Below, in pieces: positions 32,960 to 41,196 of a stretch of 44,947 bases of DNA. The position numbers were made by a program, and so were the translations under genes. Positions within the stretch are counted from its first letter, which is position 1; each line of letters begins with the position of its first letter. The notes below the pieces were generated by a model. The model was not told where the DNA came from. It made no database searches and worked only from the letters and a program-made list of their open reading frames with translations. The stretch is from Erysipelotrichaceae bacterium (lineage in GTDB: Bacteria > Bacillota_I > Bacilli_A > Erysipelotrichales > Erysipelotrichaceae), in assembly GCA_022767445.1 (NCBI GenBank), contig JALENJ010000022.1:1-44947 (forward strand), in the 5' to 3' direction.

Positions 32960-33766
32960 ATGTCAAATCAAGAAATTACAACATATGTATGCATGGGATT
33001 GTTTGTGGTTGTCTTTGTATATCTGATTGTCTATTGCACAAAGAGTACACAACGCAAATCAACCAAACGCTTCCGCAAGAAGATCATATCTGCGATATCC
33101 GTATTGTTCCTGTTGGCTGGTATGATATGGAACAACAACTTCCGACATATCCCAGTCAATGAGAATGCATACTTTAAAATAGAGGATATTGAAGCTTACC
33201 AAGATTCTCCTTATGTTGAAGTTAACAACAATATTCCATTCTTTACACAAGAAGAGCTAAGTGCAGGTGAACATGAGAGTTATAGTCCTTTAGACTATTT
33301 AGGTAGATGTGGACCAGCGATTGCGATGATAGGAATTGATCTGATGCCAACTGAGAAAAGAGGTTCTATCTCAATGGTAAAACCAACAGGTTGGCATCTA
33401 GCAAAATACGACTTCGTCGATGGAAAGTACTTATACAATCGCTGTCATCTGATTGCGTATGAATTAGCTGGTGAAAACGCAAATGTAGAAAATCTGATTA
33501 CCGGTACCAGATATATGAATGTGGTAGGTATGCAGAAATTCGAAGATCGAACAGCTGCTTATATTCTAAAGACTGGTAACCATGTGTTATATCGCAGTAC
33601 ACCAATCTTTGAGGGTGATAACTTAGTAGCCACAGGTGTACTGTTAGAAGCACGTTCGATTGAAGATGATGGTGAGGGTATTTGTTTCAATGTATTCTGT
33701 TATAACGTACAACCAGGTGTAGAGATAGACTATCGTACGGGCGACCATCACATAGTAAATAAATAG
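32960..33766 (+). CDS. Membrane-anchored DNA/RNA non-specific endonuclease (EndA/NUC1-like)
   Basis: This is a 268-residue nuclease. Two hydrophobic segments (about residues 9-26 and 42-57) anchor it, separated by a basic loop (KSTQRKSTKRFRKK). The catalytic region holds LYNRCHLIAYELAGENANVE, in which NRCH stands for the family's DRGH active site, so His is the general base with Asp replaced by Asn as in streptococcal EndA-type enzymes. The metal-binding Asn lies in the following NLITGTRYMN. It probably degrades DNA outside the membrane, for nutrient use or DNA processing during uptake. ATG 32960 (MSNQEITTYV) is preferred over the TTG at 32945, which lies at the -10 box. Confidence 0.8.
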   Translation: MSNQEITTYVCMGLFVVVFVYLIVYCTKSTQRKSTKRFRKKIISAISVLFLLAGMIWNNNFRHIPVNENAYFKIEDIEAYQDSPYVEVNNNIPFFTQEELSAGEHESYSPLDYLGRCGPAIAMIGIDLMPTEKRGSISMVKPTGWHLAKYDFVDGKYLYNRCHLIAYELAGENANVENLITGTRYMNVVGMQKFEDRTAAYILKTGNHVLYRSTPIFEGDNLVATGVLLEARSIEDDGEGICFNVFCYNVQPGVEIDYRTGDHHIVNK

Positions 33767-33769
33767 CAG
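33762..33769. repeat. Left copy of an 8-base direct repeat flanking the second sugar locus
   Basis: AATAGCAG covers the stop codon of the nuclease gene. The same eight bases occur at 43862-43869, covering the stop codon of the last gene of the sugar locus. The region between differs in codon use. This may be chance, since both copies include a TAG stop. Confidence 0.3.
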
Positions 33770-33798
33770 TTGTTTAAAAATCCGAAAGACCGTACAAT
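33770..33798 (+). promoter_or_regulatory. Promoter of the YesN/YesM-type two-component genes
   Basis: TTGTTT (33770-33775) and TACAAT (33793-33798) are 17 bases apart. The ATG is at 33808, so the 5' leader would be at most about three bases, with no ribosome site. Confidence 0.6.
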
Positions 33799-33807
33799 AA
33801 AAATGGT

Positions 33808-35115
33808 ATGAATCTGTTATTGGTTGATGATGATAAATTTGAGCGTGATGGACTACGTTTTCTTTTAGCAAAAATGCATTATCCTTTTCATATTCTTGAA
33901 GCACGTAACGGTGCAATTGCTTTGGAAGTTCTGCAAGCAAATAATATTGATATTGTCATTACGGATATTAAAATGCCGGTATTGAACGGGATGGAATTTC
34001 TGAAACAAGCCAAAGTAATCAAACCGGATACAGTGTATTTGATTTACAGCGGATATGATGATTTTTTATATGCCAAGGAGGCCATCGCTTTGAAAGTGAT
34101 GGATTTTGTGGTAAAACCCGTATCGGAAGATGATTTTTATCGAATCATGAAGAACGCAATCAAAATCATTGAAGCACGTAGGCAGTCAGCATACAAAGAA
34201 ATCATTTCACACGCCTTGTTTGACAATTCTATACATACCGATATGCATATATACGGTTATCTGATATTGATCGAGAGTGAAGAAGAACTTTCAAAGATGC
34301 AGGTGAATACACTTGAGGTATGTGGGCACGCGTTGGAAATATTACATATATCAAATCACCGTTATCTGATTTTGACGGAGAAGTTAACTGAACAGTACTT
34401 AAATCAATTACATGCAGGAATGGAGAAATTGCAATGCCATTATCATTTTGTCATTTCTGATGAATTTAAGAATTTATCGGAGTATCGACAGGAATATGAA
34501 CATATTCTTTCAGTTTCAAAGAAATATCTGTGTTTAAAGAACGGAATTACCATTTATCCTAAGGACTATATGTTAGAGGCAGACGTATTCGAAGAGAGTT
34601 TACTGGACCGGTATGAATTGAAAGATCTGCTGTCAAAGTTGAAGGAGCACTATACGATCCTGCCGCCTTCTTTCCGGTATGCTTTTATTAAAAAGTACAG
34701 TTATCTTTCTAATGCAATTATTGATCGTATATTACAAGCGGATATACATGAATTATCCGCCATTATTGCGCAGATGGATAAACGTCCTAGTGATATGAAT
34801 GTCATCGGCAGCGTGAAAGAATTTATTTACAAGAATTATATGCAGAATATTTCGATTGAAGATATTGCCAATGCGGTATATTTAAGTCCGAGTTATTTAT
34901 GTACGTTATTTAAAAAAGAAACAAATACGACTTTGATTGCATATTTAACACAATTCAGAATTGATAAAGCAAAAGAGTTATTGAAGAAAACCCACATCAA
35001 AAACGTTGAGATTGCAAACATGGTCGGCTACGACAGCCCATCTTATTTCAATATGATTTTTAAGAAGTTTACCGGTGTTACGCCGAGTGAATATCGAAAA
35101 GGGAACTTCAGATGA
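33808..35115 (+). CDS. Response regulator with AraC-type DNA-binding domain (YesN-like)
   Basis: This 435-residue transcription factor has an N-terminal receiver domain (about 1-120) with the acidic pocket DDD (7-9), phosphorylation site Asp53 in VITDIKMP, and a Lys in VVKPVSEDD. A long linker domain follows. Two AraC-type helix-turn-helix motifs lie at the C-terminus (ISIEDIANAVYLSPSYLCTL, then VEIANMVGYDSPSYFNMIFKKF and GVTPSEYRK). It overlaps the kinase gene by four bases (ATGA). It should activate the adjacent sugar transport operon when the kinase senses its substrate. Codon use (CCG for proline, for example) differs from upstream genes. Confidence 0.9.
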   Translation: MNLLLVDDDKFERDGLRFLLAKMHYPFHILEARNGAIALEVLQANNIDIVITDIKMPVLNGMEFLKQAKVIKPDTVYLIYSGYDDFLYAKEAIALKVMDFVVKPVSEDDFYRIMKNAIKIIEARRQSAYKEIISHALFDNSIHTDMHIYGYLILIESEEELSKMQVNTLEVCGHALEILHISNHRYLILTEKLTEQYLNQLHAGMEKLQCHYHFVISDEFKNLSEYRQEYEHILSVSKKYLCLKNGITIYPKDYMLEADVFEESLLDRYELKDLLSKLKEHYTILPPSFRYAFIKKYSYLSNAIIDRILQADIHELSAIIAQMDKRPSDMNVIGSVKEFIYKNYMQNISIEDIANAVYLSPSYLCTLFKKETNTTLIAYLTQFRIDKAKELLKKTHIKNVEIANMVGYDSPSYFNMIFKKFTGVTPSEYRKGNFR

Positions 35116-36551
35116 AAATACATGTGAAATCAATATATCAAAAATTATTCATGATCGGACTTGTTGTTATGGTAACGATGCTGGGCATTTTTACATACAT
35201 GCAAGCAAGGTCACAACAATATACGTTATTAAGAAAAGGGTACGAAGATAGTTTATCAGATGTATTGGATAATATTGAGCGAGATTTAAAAGATGTACGA
35301 AAAACAATGCAGTTTATTGCGGGAAATCCTGTGTTGCAGAAAATATTTTTACATAAATATGCATCTGATCTGAAAGCAAATAACGAAGTTGAAGAGAATT
35401 TGGAATTGAGTTTTTGGTATCAGGTAACCAGCCCGAACAGTTTTATTGACGATTTGAAGGTTTTATCCGCAACACCGATAGGATCTTACGGCAACTTTAT
35501 TTCCTATGATGAGAATATCGAAAATTATGCATGGTTTCTGAAATTACAGGATACCAAAGAACCGTTGTTGTATATGCAGGATAATCAGTTATATTACGCA
35601 TACCCGATTTTAGAGAAGAACAGTCTTCATTTGACCGGAGTTATCAATGCAAAACTGGATTCTGCGAAACTGATCGAGGAATTAGAAAATTCTTCCGGCG
35701 AAAAGGGCTGGCAGTTATTTGTGAATCAAGAAAAACTCGGTGAAAAGATACTTCATGTGGATACCTTGGAATTGGTTAAAACAAGCGATCTGTATCCGAT
35801 TACTTTGAAATATCATGTGGAAATATCGTTGATTGAGATTAATCTGGTGACAATGTTGATCGTGATTATCCTCAGTAACAGTATCATTGTGATTTTATTC
35901 CTGTATTATCGACGGGTGATCTCTAAAAATCATGAACAGATGATGTCGGAGGAAAAGAAGCAGGAAGAATTGAAACTGACGGCTTTAAAAGCGCAAATCA
36001 ATCCGCATTTTCTTTACAATATTATGAGCATGATCAACTGGAAGGCAAAATACAGCGGACAAAAGGAAATCAGCGAAATTGCGGTCGAATTATCCAACTT
36101 CTATCGGACAGCCCTTAATAAAGGGGAAGAGATGATCACAATAGGAGAAGAACTCTCCAATATCGAAAGTTATATCAAACTGAAACAAAAACTGGTGGAA
36201 ACACCCTTCACCTATGAAATAATCTGTCCGGAAATATATCGGAACGATAAGATCTTGGGATTTATCTTGCAACCGATCGTGGAAAACGGAATATTACATG
36301 GAATCGGTTCATTGGAAAAAGGCGGACATTTAAAAATTGAAGTTACTTCCCAAGGAGATGAACTGTTTTTGATTGTCAGTGATAACGGCAAAGGGATGGC
36401 ACACCCGGAGGAACTGTATACTTTGCCTACAAAAGGGTACGGTATAAAAAATGTTCATCAGCGCATTGCTTTAAAATATGGCAATCAGTATGGTGTTTCA
36501 CTAAAAAGTAATGAAGACGGTACAAAAGTGGTCATTCATCTGACGCGATGA
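35112..36551 (+). CDS. Sensor histidine kinase (YesM/LytS-like)
   Basis: This 479-residue membrane kinase has a first helix (about 13-30) and a second (about 243-266) that bracket an extracellular sensor domain of ~210 residues. The histidine kinase core follows without an obvious HAMP. The phosphoacceptor is His299 in LKAQINPHFLYNIM, the HisKA_7TM/YesM type. The ATP-binding domain has an N box (QPIVENGILHGIG), a G1 box (VSDNGKGM) and GYGIKNVHQRIALKYG. It pairs with the overlapping response regulator. The genes directly downstream encode a carbohydrate importer, so an oligosaccharide is the probable signal. Confidence 0.9.
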   Translation: MKIHVKSIYQKLFMIGLVVMVTMLGIFTYMQARSQQYTLLRKGYEDSLSDVLDNIERDLKDVRKTMQFIAGNPVLQKIFLHKYASDLKANNEVEENLELSFWYQVTSPNSFIDDLKVLSATPIGSYGNFISYDENIENYAWFLKLQDTKEPLLYMQDNQLYYAYPILEKNSLHLTGVINAKLDSAKLIEELENSSGEKGWQLFVNQEKLGEKILHVDTLELVKTSDLYPITLKYHVEISLIEINLVTMLIVIILSNSIIVILFLYYRRVISKNHEQMMSEEKKQEELKLTALKAQINPHFLYNIMSMINWKAKYSGQKEISEIAVELSNFYRTALNKGEEMITIGEELSNIESYIKLKQKLVETPFTYEIICPEIYRNDKILGFILQPIVENGILHGIGSLEKGGHLKIEVTSQGDELFLIVSDNGKGMAHPEELYTLPTKGYGIKNVHQRIALKYGNQYGVSLKSNEDGTKVVIHLTR

Positions 36552-36663
36552 ATCACCGCTTTTTAAAATGTAAATATTTTTATATAAATCGTAAAATATT
36601 GTCATTTTCATTACATTTTAAATCAGACAAAATATAAGTAAAGAAAAGGGAAGGAATTATATA

Positions 36664-37917
36664 ATGAAAAAATTGATTACGACAATTTTGGCGGCAGCCC
36701 TGTTGGCGGGGTGTTCTCCAACCAAATCTACAAGTACTTCGACCAAAGAAAATAGTAAAACAAAAATCAGAATGATGTATTGGAATAAGGAAGAAACAGT
36801 TAAACCGTTTTTGGAATTGGCGGCCGAGAAATTACCGAACATTGATATTGAATTCCAGTTCGTGGATATCAATCAATTCAACGGTACATTGGACGCACAA
36901 TTACAAGCCGGAGAAGGACCTGACATTATCCCGACCGGAGAAAATCCGGCGCATGTAAAAGCGGGATACTTATTGGAATTGACAGATCAACCGTTTATTA
37001 AGAATTATTCAGACGCATCTATTGCAAGTATTTCCGTCGATAATAAGGTATATGGCGTTCCGGGAATTTCTTGGTTTGAGGGTGTTTTCTACAACAAGAA
37101 GATTTTTGCGGATAACGGAATTACAGTTCCGAAGACATTTGATGAAATGATGAACGTTCATAAGATTCTGAAAGAAAAGGGTATCTTACCGCAAGCGTGG
37201 GGTGCCAAGTCTTGGGAACCATTTGCCAAGAGTGCATTGGGTCTTGCGGTTGTGGATTATTTACAGACTGCTAATGGAAAAGGCTTTGACCAATCTATCA
37301 ATGAAGGAACAGGCAAGTTTGCAAATTCCGAATTGAAACCGATCATTGAAAAATGGTCACAGTACTTTAAAGACGGGTATGTAACACAAGATATGTTACA
37401 GATCGATTATGATACAGCATTGAAGCAATTTGCAACAGGTGAAGCAGCAATGTGGGAGAGCGGACCTTGGGCAATTCAGGCAATTAAGGAAGCCAACCCT
37501 GACTTAGACTTTGATATGATGCCTTTTGTCGGAACAAAAGAAGGCAACAATTATCTGATTGGCGGTCCGGGCGTTACATTCGGTGTAAATGCGAAGAGCG
37601 AACATCAGGAAGAAGCACTGAAAGTATTGGAATTGATGGCAACTCCGGAAGGACAACAAGCATTGTGCGCCGGTTCACCGGGCAGCGGATCATTCCTGAA
37701 AGGTGCGGATATTCCATTGCCAGAACAGTTTACAGGGGTTATGGAAGTCCTCAACAGCGGACATGTATATTGCCCATGGTTTGTATGGAAGGGATCCGAT
37801 GCATACAATACCGCTTTAGGCAAAGGATTACAGGAAGTATTACAGGGCAACATGACAATCGATAAAGTTCTTGAAGATATGGATCAGAAAGTTGCTGAAC
37901 AACAAGCATTAAAATAA
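36664..37917 (+). CDS. ABC transporter sugar-binding lipoprotein (second sugar locus)
   Basis: This 417-residue family 1 solute-binding protein has a signal peptide with lipobox LAGC (Cys17) and a Ser/Thr-rich linker. Typical stretches are QLQAGEGPDIIPTG, GVFYNKKIFADNG and ATGEAAMWESGPWAIQ. GGAAGG precedes the ATG. The 112-base gap before it contains a weak promoter-like TTACAT/TATAAG pair that may need the response regulator. A 12-bp stem-loop follows the stop. It delivers the sugar to the two permeases at 37983 and 38885. The ligand cannot be told from sequence; the downstream GH31 and GH123-like enzymes point to an N-acetylhexosamine-containing or alpha-linked host glycan. Confidence 0.88.
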   Translation: MKKLITTILAAALLAGCSPTKSTSTSTKENSKTKIRMMYWNKEETVKPFLELAAEKLPNIDIEFQFVDINQFNGTLDAQLQAGEGPDIIPTGENPAHVKAGYLLELTDQPFIKNYSDASIASISVDNKVYGVPGISWFEGVFYNKKIFADNGITVPKTFDEMMNVHKILKEKGILPQAWGAKSWEPFAKSALGLAVVDYLQTANGKGFDQSINEGTGKFANSELKPIIEKWSQYFKDGYVTQDMLQIDYDTALKQFATGEAAMWESGPWAIQAIKEANPDLDFDMMPFVGTKEGNNYLIGGPGVTFGVNAKSEHQEEALKVLELMATPEGQQALCAGSPGSGSFLKGADIPLPEQFTGVMEVLNSGHVYCPWFVWKGSDAYNTALGKGLQEVLQGNMTIDKVLEDMDQKVAEQQALK

Positions 37918-37930
37918 TTATTCATCAGTC

Positions 37931-37958
37931 ATCAGGAAGGCAAATGTGCCTTCCTGAT
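37931..37958 (+). terminator. Intercistronic stem-loop after the second binding-protein gene
   Basis: A 12-bp perfect stem ATCAGGAAGGCA/TGCCTTCCTGAT with an AATG loop lies between the binding-protein and permease genes, with no T-run. This is the same position as the hairpin in the first sugar operon (3008-3058), so it probably serves mRNA stabilisation or partial termination. Confidence 0.7.
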
Positions 37959-37982
37959 ATATTCAATACCTAAGGAGGTCAA

Positions 37983-38885
37983 ATGAACTTTCTAAAAAAA
38001 TCATTAAAAAAATATAAAGAAACAATACAATTTCAAAGCATGGTAATTCCGGCGTTGGTTTTGTATTGTATTTTTGTTGCATTACCGATCATCACAACTT
38101 TCTATTTCAGTATTACAAATTATAATAAATTTCATATTATTGATTATATCATCGTCGGTTTAAAAAATTATGGGCAGATCTTTAAGATCGAAATGTTGAA
38201 GACCGCATTGGTCAATTCCGGAAAATATGCAATTTTCATGACGTTGTTTCAGTCTTTGATTGCAATTCCACTTGCGGTTTTTTTGAATAAGAAGATTCGG
38301 TTTTCAAATTTATACAGAGTTTTGTTTTTTTTGCCGGCAATGTTTTCACCGCTGGTCATGGGATATCTTTGGCAGGTAATGCTGTCGCCGGGGAATATCG
38401 GTATCGTGAATCAGTTTTTGATGAAATTCGGTTTTGAACCGGTGCAATTCTTAAATAGTCAGAACGGATTGAACTCAGTTATCTTTTCGCAGGTATGGCA
38501 ATGGGTAGGTTGGGCTGTCGTTATTTATTTGGCTAATCTGCAGACTATTCCGGAGGATATGATAGAGGCCGCAAAAATTGACGGTGCAAGTGATACAAAG
38601 ATTTTCTTTCATTTGATTTTACCGTTGCTTTATCCCGGAGCGACTGTTGTATTGGTCAGTTCTCTTGTCGGCGGTTTGAAGGTGTACGACATTATACAGG
38701 CGATGACCGGTGGCGGTCCGGGTTATGCAACAGAAACAATTATCAGTTCCATGATCAAGATCGGATTCAATGAAGGAAACTATGCGTTGTCTGCCGCGTA
38801 TGGTGTTATTTTCTTTATCATTGTGATGGTCTTTACACTGATATTGATGTATTTGTTGCGTGCATGGGAAAGGAAGGTAAGTTGA
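37983..38885 (+). CDS. Sugar ABC transporter permease (second locus, MalF-type)
   Basis: This is a 300-residue inner-membrane permease of the CUT1 class, with six hydrophobic segments from about residue 20 onwards. The EAA loop IEAAKIDGASDTKIFFHLIL is present, followed by the TGGGPGYATETI segment typical of MalF-like subunits. TAAGGAGGT ends three bases before the ATG, a tight but strong ribosome site. The stop overlaps the next ATG (TGATG). It forms a heterodimer with the next gene product. Confidence 0.88.
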   Translation: MNFLKKSLKKYKETIQFQSMVIPALVLYCIFVALPIITTFYFSITNYNKFHIIDYIIVGLKNYGQIFKIEMLKTALVNSGKYAIFMTLFQSLIAIPLAVFLNKKIRFSNLYRVLFFLPAMFSPLVMGYLWQVMLSPGNIGIVNQFLMKFGFEPVQFLNSQNGLNSVIFSQVWQWVGWAVVIYLANLQTIPEDMIEAAKIDGASDTKIFFHLILPLLYPGATVVLVSSLVGGLKVYDIIQAMTGGGPGYATETIISSMIKIGFNEGNYALSAAYGVIFFIIVMVFTLILMYLLRAWERKVS

Positions 38886-39715
38886 TGAAAAAAGAGAAAA
38901 TCAAAAATCGAATAATCTCTATTTGCATTTTCCTGTTAGTGTGCGTATGGATGATACCTGTATATTACATGGTTGTTTCTACATTTAAGACAGGAGCGGA
39001 AGTTGCGACTTCACCATTAGCGCTTCCTTCACATTTCAGTTTTGATGCATATATGGATTCATTTGTTAAAATGCAATATCCAAAGGCACTTTTTAATACT
39101 GCATTTATTTCCGTGATGACAGTTTTAATCAATGTGACGGTAAGTACTTTTGCGGCATACACATTGGCTAGACGTGATAATCGTATAAATCGCTTTATCT
39201 ATATGTTCTTTATCGTCGGAATGATGGTTCCAGTACAGATGGGCTTATCCAGTCTGTATAAAATTATGAGTGGACTAAAACTGGTAGATAATTTATTTTC
39301 CGTTGTTTTGATCAACGCGGCCGCAAGTACGATCAGTTCGATTTTCCTGATTAAGTCTTTTATTAAATCCGCGATACCAGTTGAGTTGGAAGAAGCCGCT
39401 AAAGTTGACGGCTGCAGTGTATTCGGTGTTTTCTTCAGAATCGTATTACCGTTATTAAAACCTGTACTTGCGACAGTAACGATTATTGTTATGCTTGGCA
39501 CATGGAACGATTATCTGAATCCGTCTTTATTTCTACAATCCAGACAAAATAACGTTATTCTGCAAGAGTTATATCGTAATGTAGGACAGTTTTCAACGGA
39601 TTGGGCAAGTATGTTTCCGATGCTTGTGTTAGGAATCTTACCGCTTACAATCGTTTATGTATTGTTGCAGAAATTTATCATCAGTGGTGTAACGCAAGGA
39701 TCTATAAAGGGATAG
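38885..39715 (+). CDS. Sugar ABC transporter permease (second locus, MalG-type)
   Basis: This 276-residue partner permease has six membrane segments and the EAA loop ELEEAAKVDGCSVFGVFFRI. The C-terminus ISGVTQGSIKG is typical of MalG-type subunits. ATG 38885 is chosen because it overlaps the preceding stop (TGATG) and has GGAAGGT just upstream; an in-frame ATG at 38864 lies inside the previous gene and is unlikely. The GH31 gene follows after two bases, so all are in one transcript. Confidence 0.88.
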   Translation: MKKEKIKNRIISICIFLLVCVWMIPVYYMVVSTFKTGAEVATSPLALPSHFSFDAYMDSFVKMQYPKALFNTAFISVMTVLINVTVSTFAAYTLARRDNRINRFIYMFFIVGMMVPVQMGLSSLYKIMSGLKLVDNLFSVVLINAAASTISSIFLIKSFIKSAIPVELEEAAKVDGCSVFGVFFRIVLPLLKPVLATVTIIVMLGTWNDYLNPSLFLQSRQNNVILQELYRNVGQFSTDWASMFPMLVLGILPLTIVYVLLQKFIISGVTQGSIKG

Positions 39716-39717
39716 TT

Positions 39718-41196
39718 ATGCTGGTGAAATTTCTTGAAAGGGAGGTATTCTATCCTGCCGTCAGTGAGTATGGCAATCAAATGCCGTATGATATAAATAC
39801 AAATGCCGTTATACAGTTTAAGAGTAATCCTACTTATAATCAGATGATGCCGTTACTTCTGAGTAATATGGGTAGAGTTATCTATCGAAAAGATGGATTT
39901 ATCGCAAACTTTTCATCCGGAGTGATTGTATTTGACAGCGAAGTGGAAGTGATCGAAGCAGGGATTGATTTAAAAAGCGCATACCGCTATTGTACAAAAC
40001 ATATTTTTGCAAAAGACAACTATCATATCCATTCTGACCTGATCATGAAACCCGTTTATAATACATGGATGTTTTGTCCATACAAAATTCAGCAGGAGGA
40101 AGTTTTGCGTTATGCAAGAGAGATACAAAATCTCTCATTAGAGAATGGGACAATCATCATTGATGATAAATGGGAAAAAAATTATGGCGATTATTGCTTT
40201 GATAAAGAAAAATTTCCGAATGTCAAAGCAATGGTCATGCAGTTAAAACAACTTGGTTTTCGTGTGATGGTTTGGATTTCACCGTATATCAGTTTTGACT
40301 CAAAGAATTATTTATATGCGAAAGATAATGATCTGTTGTTGAAATGCAAAGGAGAGGTATATCCCTTACAATGGTGGAATGGGATATCTGCTTGCTTGGA
40401 TTTAAGAAAATCAGAGGCGAGAGAATATATCAGTACATGCTTATCTCGATTAATGGAAATCGGTATTGATGGTTTTAAAATGGACGGTGGAGACAGTATG
40501 TACTATCTTGTTGAACATGAACCGGATCTGCAGTCACACTTATGGGCAAGCATGGCTAGTCAATATGATTTTAATGAAATTCGCAGCAGTTATTATAACG
40601 GCGGTATGTCGATATACAATCGTTTGAGTGATAAACAACATACATGGGATGGGAAAGGAATTATAAGTTTGGTTCCAAGTACATTAGCCCTTTCATTGAT
40701 GGGACAGCCCTTCAGTTCGCCGGATATGATCGGCGGCGGCGAGGTGAAGGATTTATTAAAGGGGAGAGCGCTGAATCGGGATATTTATCTGGCACATTTA
40801 CAGACAGCCGTATTATTGCCGAGTATGCAGTTTTCCATTTTACCGAATACAGTGTTAAAGGATATGCATGAATGTTATCAATTACTTTCCTATCGCAAAA
40901 AATATAGTCAGTATATTTATGATGTATTAACTCGATCTATGTGTGATAAATCACCGATGGCAAGATTGCTGGAGTATGTATTTCCTCATCAGGGATTTGA
41001 AAAGGAAATCCATCAGTTTATGCTTGGCGATAAGTTGTTGGTTGCGCCGATCTATCAAGAAAATCAAACAGAGATGCAGATTCGTTTACCGAAAGGACGA
41101 TGGAAATATCAACAGTGTGTTTTCGACGGTGATCAAACAATCAAACTTTCCTGTTGTCTGCATCAATTGATCGTATTGGAGAGACAGGACGTATGA
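39718..41196 (+). CDS. GH31 family glycoside hydrolase (intracellular, specificity unknown)
   Basis: This 492-residue enzyme has no signal peptide, so it acts on imported sugar. GH31 landmarks are WMFCPYK, IIIDDKWEKNYGDY, GFRVMVWISPYISFDS, the nucleophile motif DGFKMDGGD (Asp256), the acid/base region QHTWDGKG (Asp311) and the substrate-binding SPDMIGGGE (Asp336). GH31 enzymes cleave alpha-glucosides, alpha-xylosides, alpha-galactosides, sulfoquinovosides or, in one recently found branch, alpha-N-acetylgalactosaminides. The PDMIGGG form is not that of classic alpha-glucosidases. ATG 39718 has AAAGGG eight bases upstream; an upstream in-frame ATG at 39601 is inside the permease gene. It is shorter than most GH31 proteins and lacks C-terminal extras. 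Confidence 0.8.
   Translation: MLVKFLEREVFYPAVSEYGNQMPYDINTNAVIQFKSNPTYNQMMPLLLSNMGRVIYRKDGFIANFSSGVIVFDSEVEVIEAGIDLKSAYRYCTKHIFAKDNYHIHSDLIMKPVYNTWMFCPYKIQQEEVLRYAREIQNLSLENGTIIIDDKWEKNYGDYCFDKEKFPNVKAMVMQLKQLGFRVMVWISPYISFDSKNYLYAKDNDLLLKCKGEVYPLQWWNGISACLDLRKSEAREYISTCLSRLMEIGIDGFKMDGGDSMYYLVEHEPDLQSHLWASMASQYDFNEIRSSYYNGGMSIYNRLSDKQHTWDGKGIISLVPSTLALSLMGQPFSSPDMIGGGEVKDLLKGRALNRDIYLAHLQTAVLLPSMQFSILPNTVLKDMHECYQLLSYRKKYSQYIYDVLTRSMCDKSPMARLLEYVFPHQGFEKEIHQFMLGDKLLVAPIYQENQTEMQIRLPKGRWKYQQCVFDGDQTIKLSCCLHQLIVLERQDV

Noticed and set aside
32960-33766. Nuclease as part of a toxin or phage-defence system
   Set aside because: No immunity gene or defence gene is adjacent; the membrane-anchored EndA/NUC1 type is common in Bacillota.
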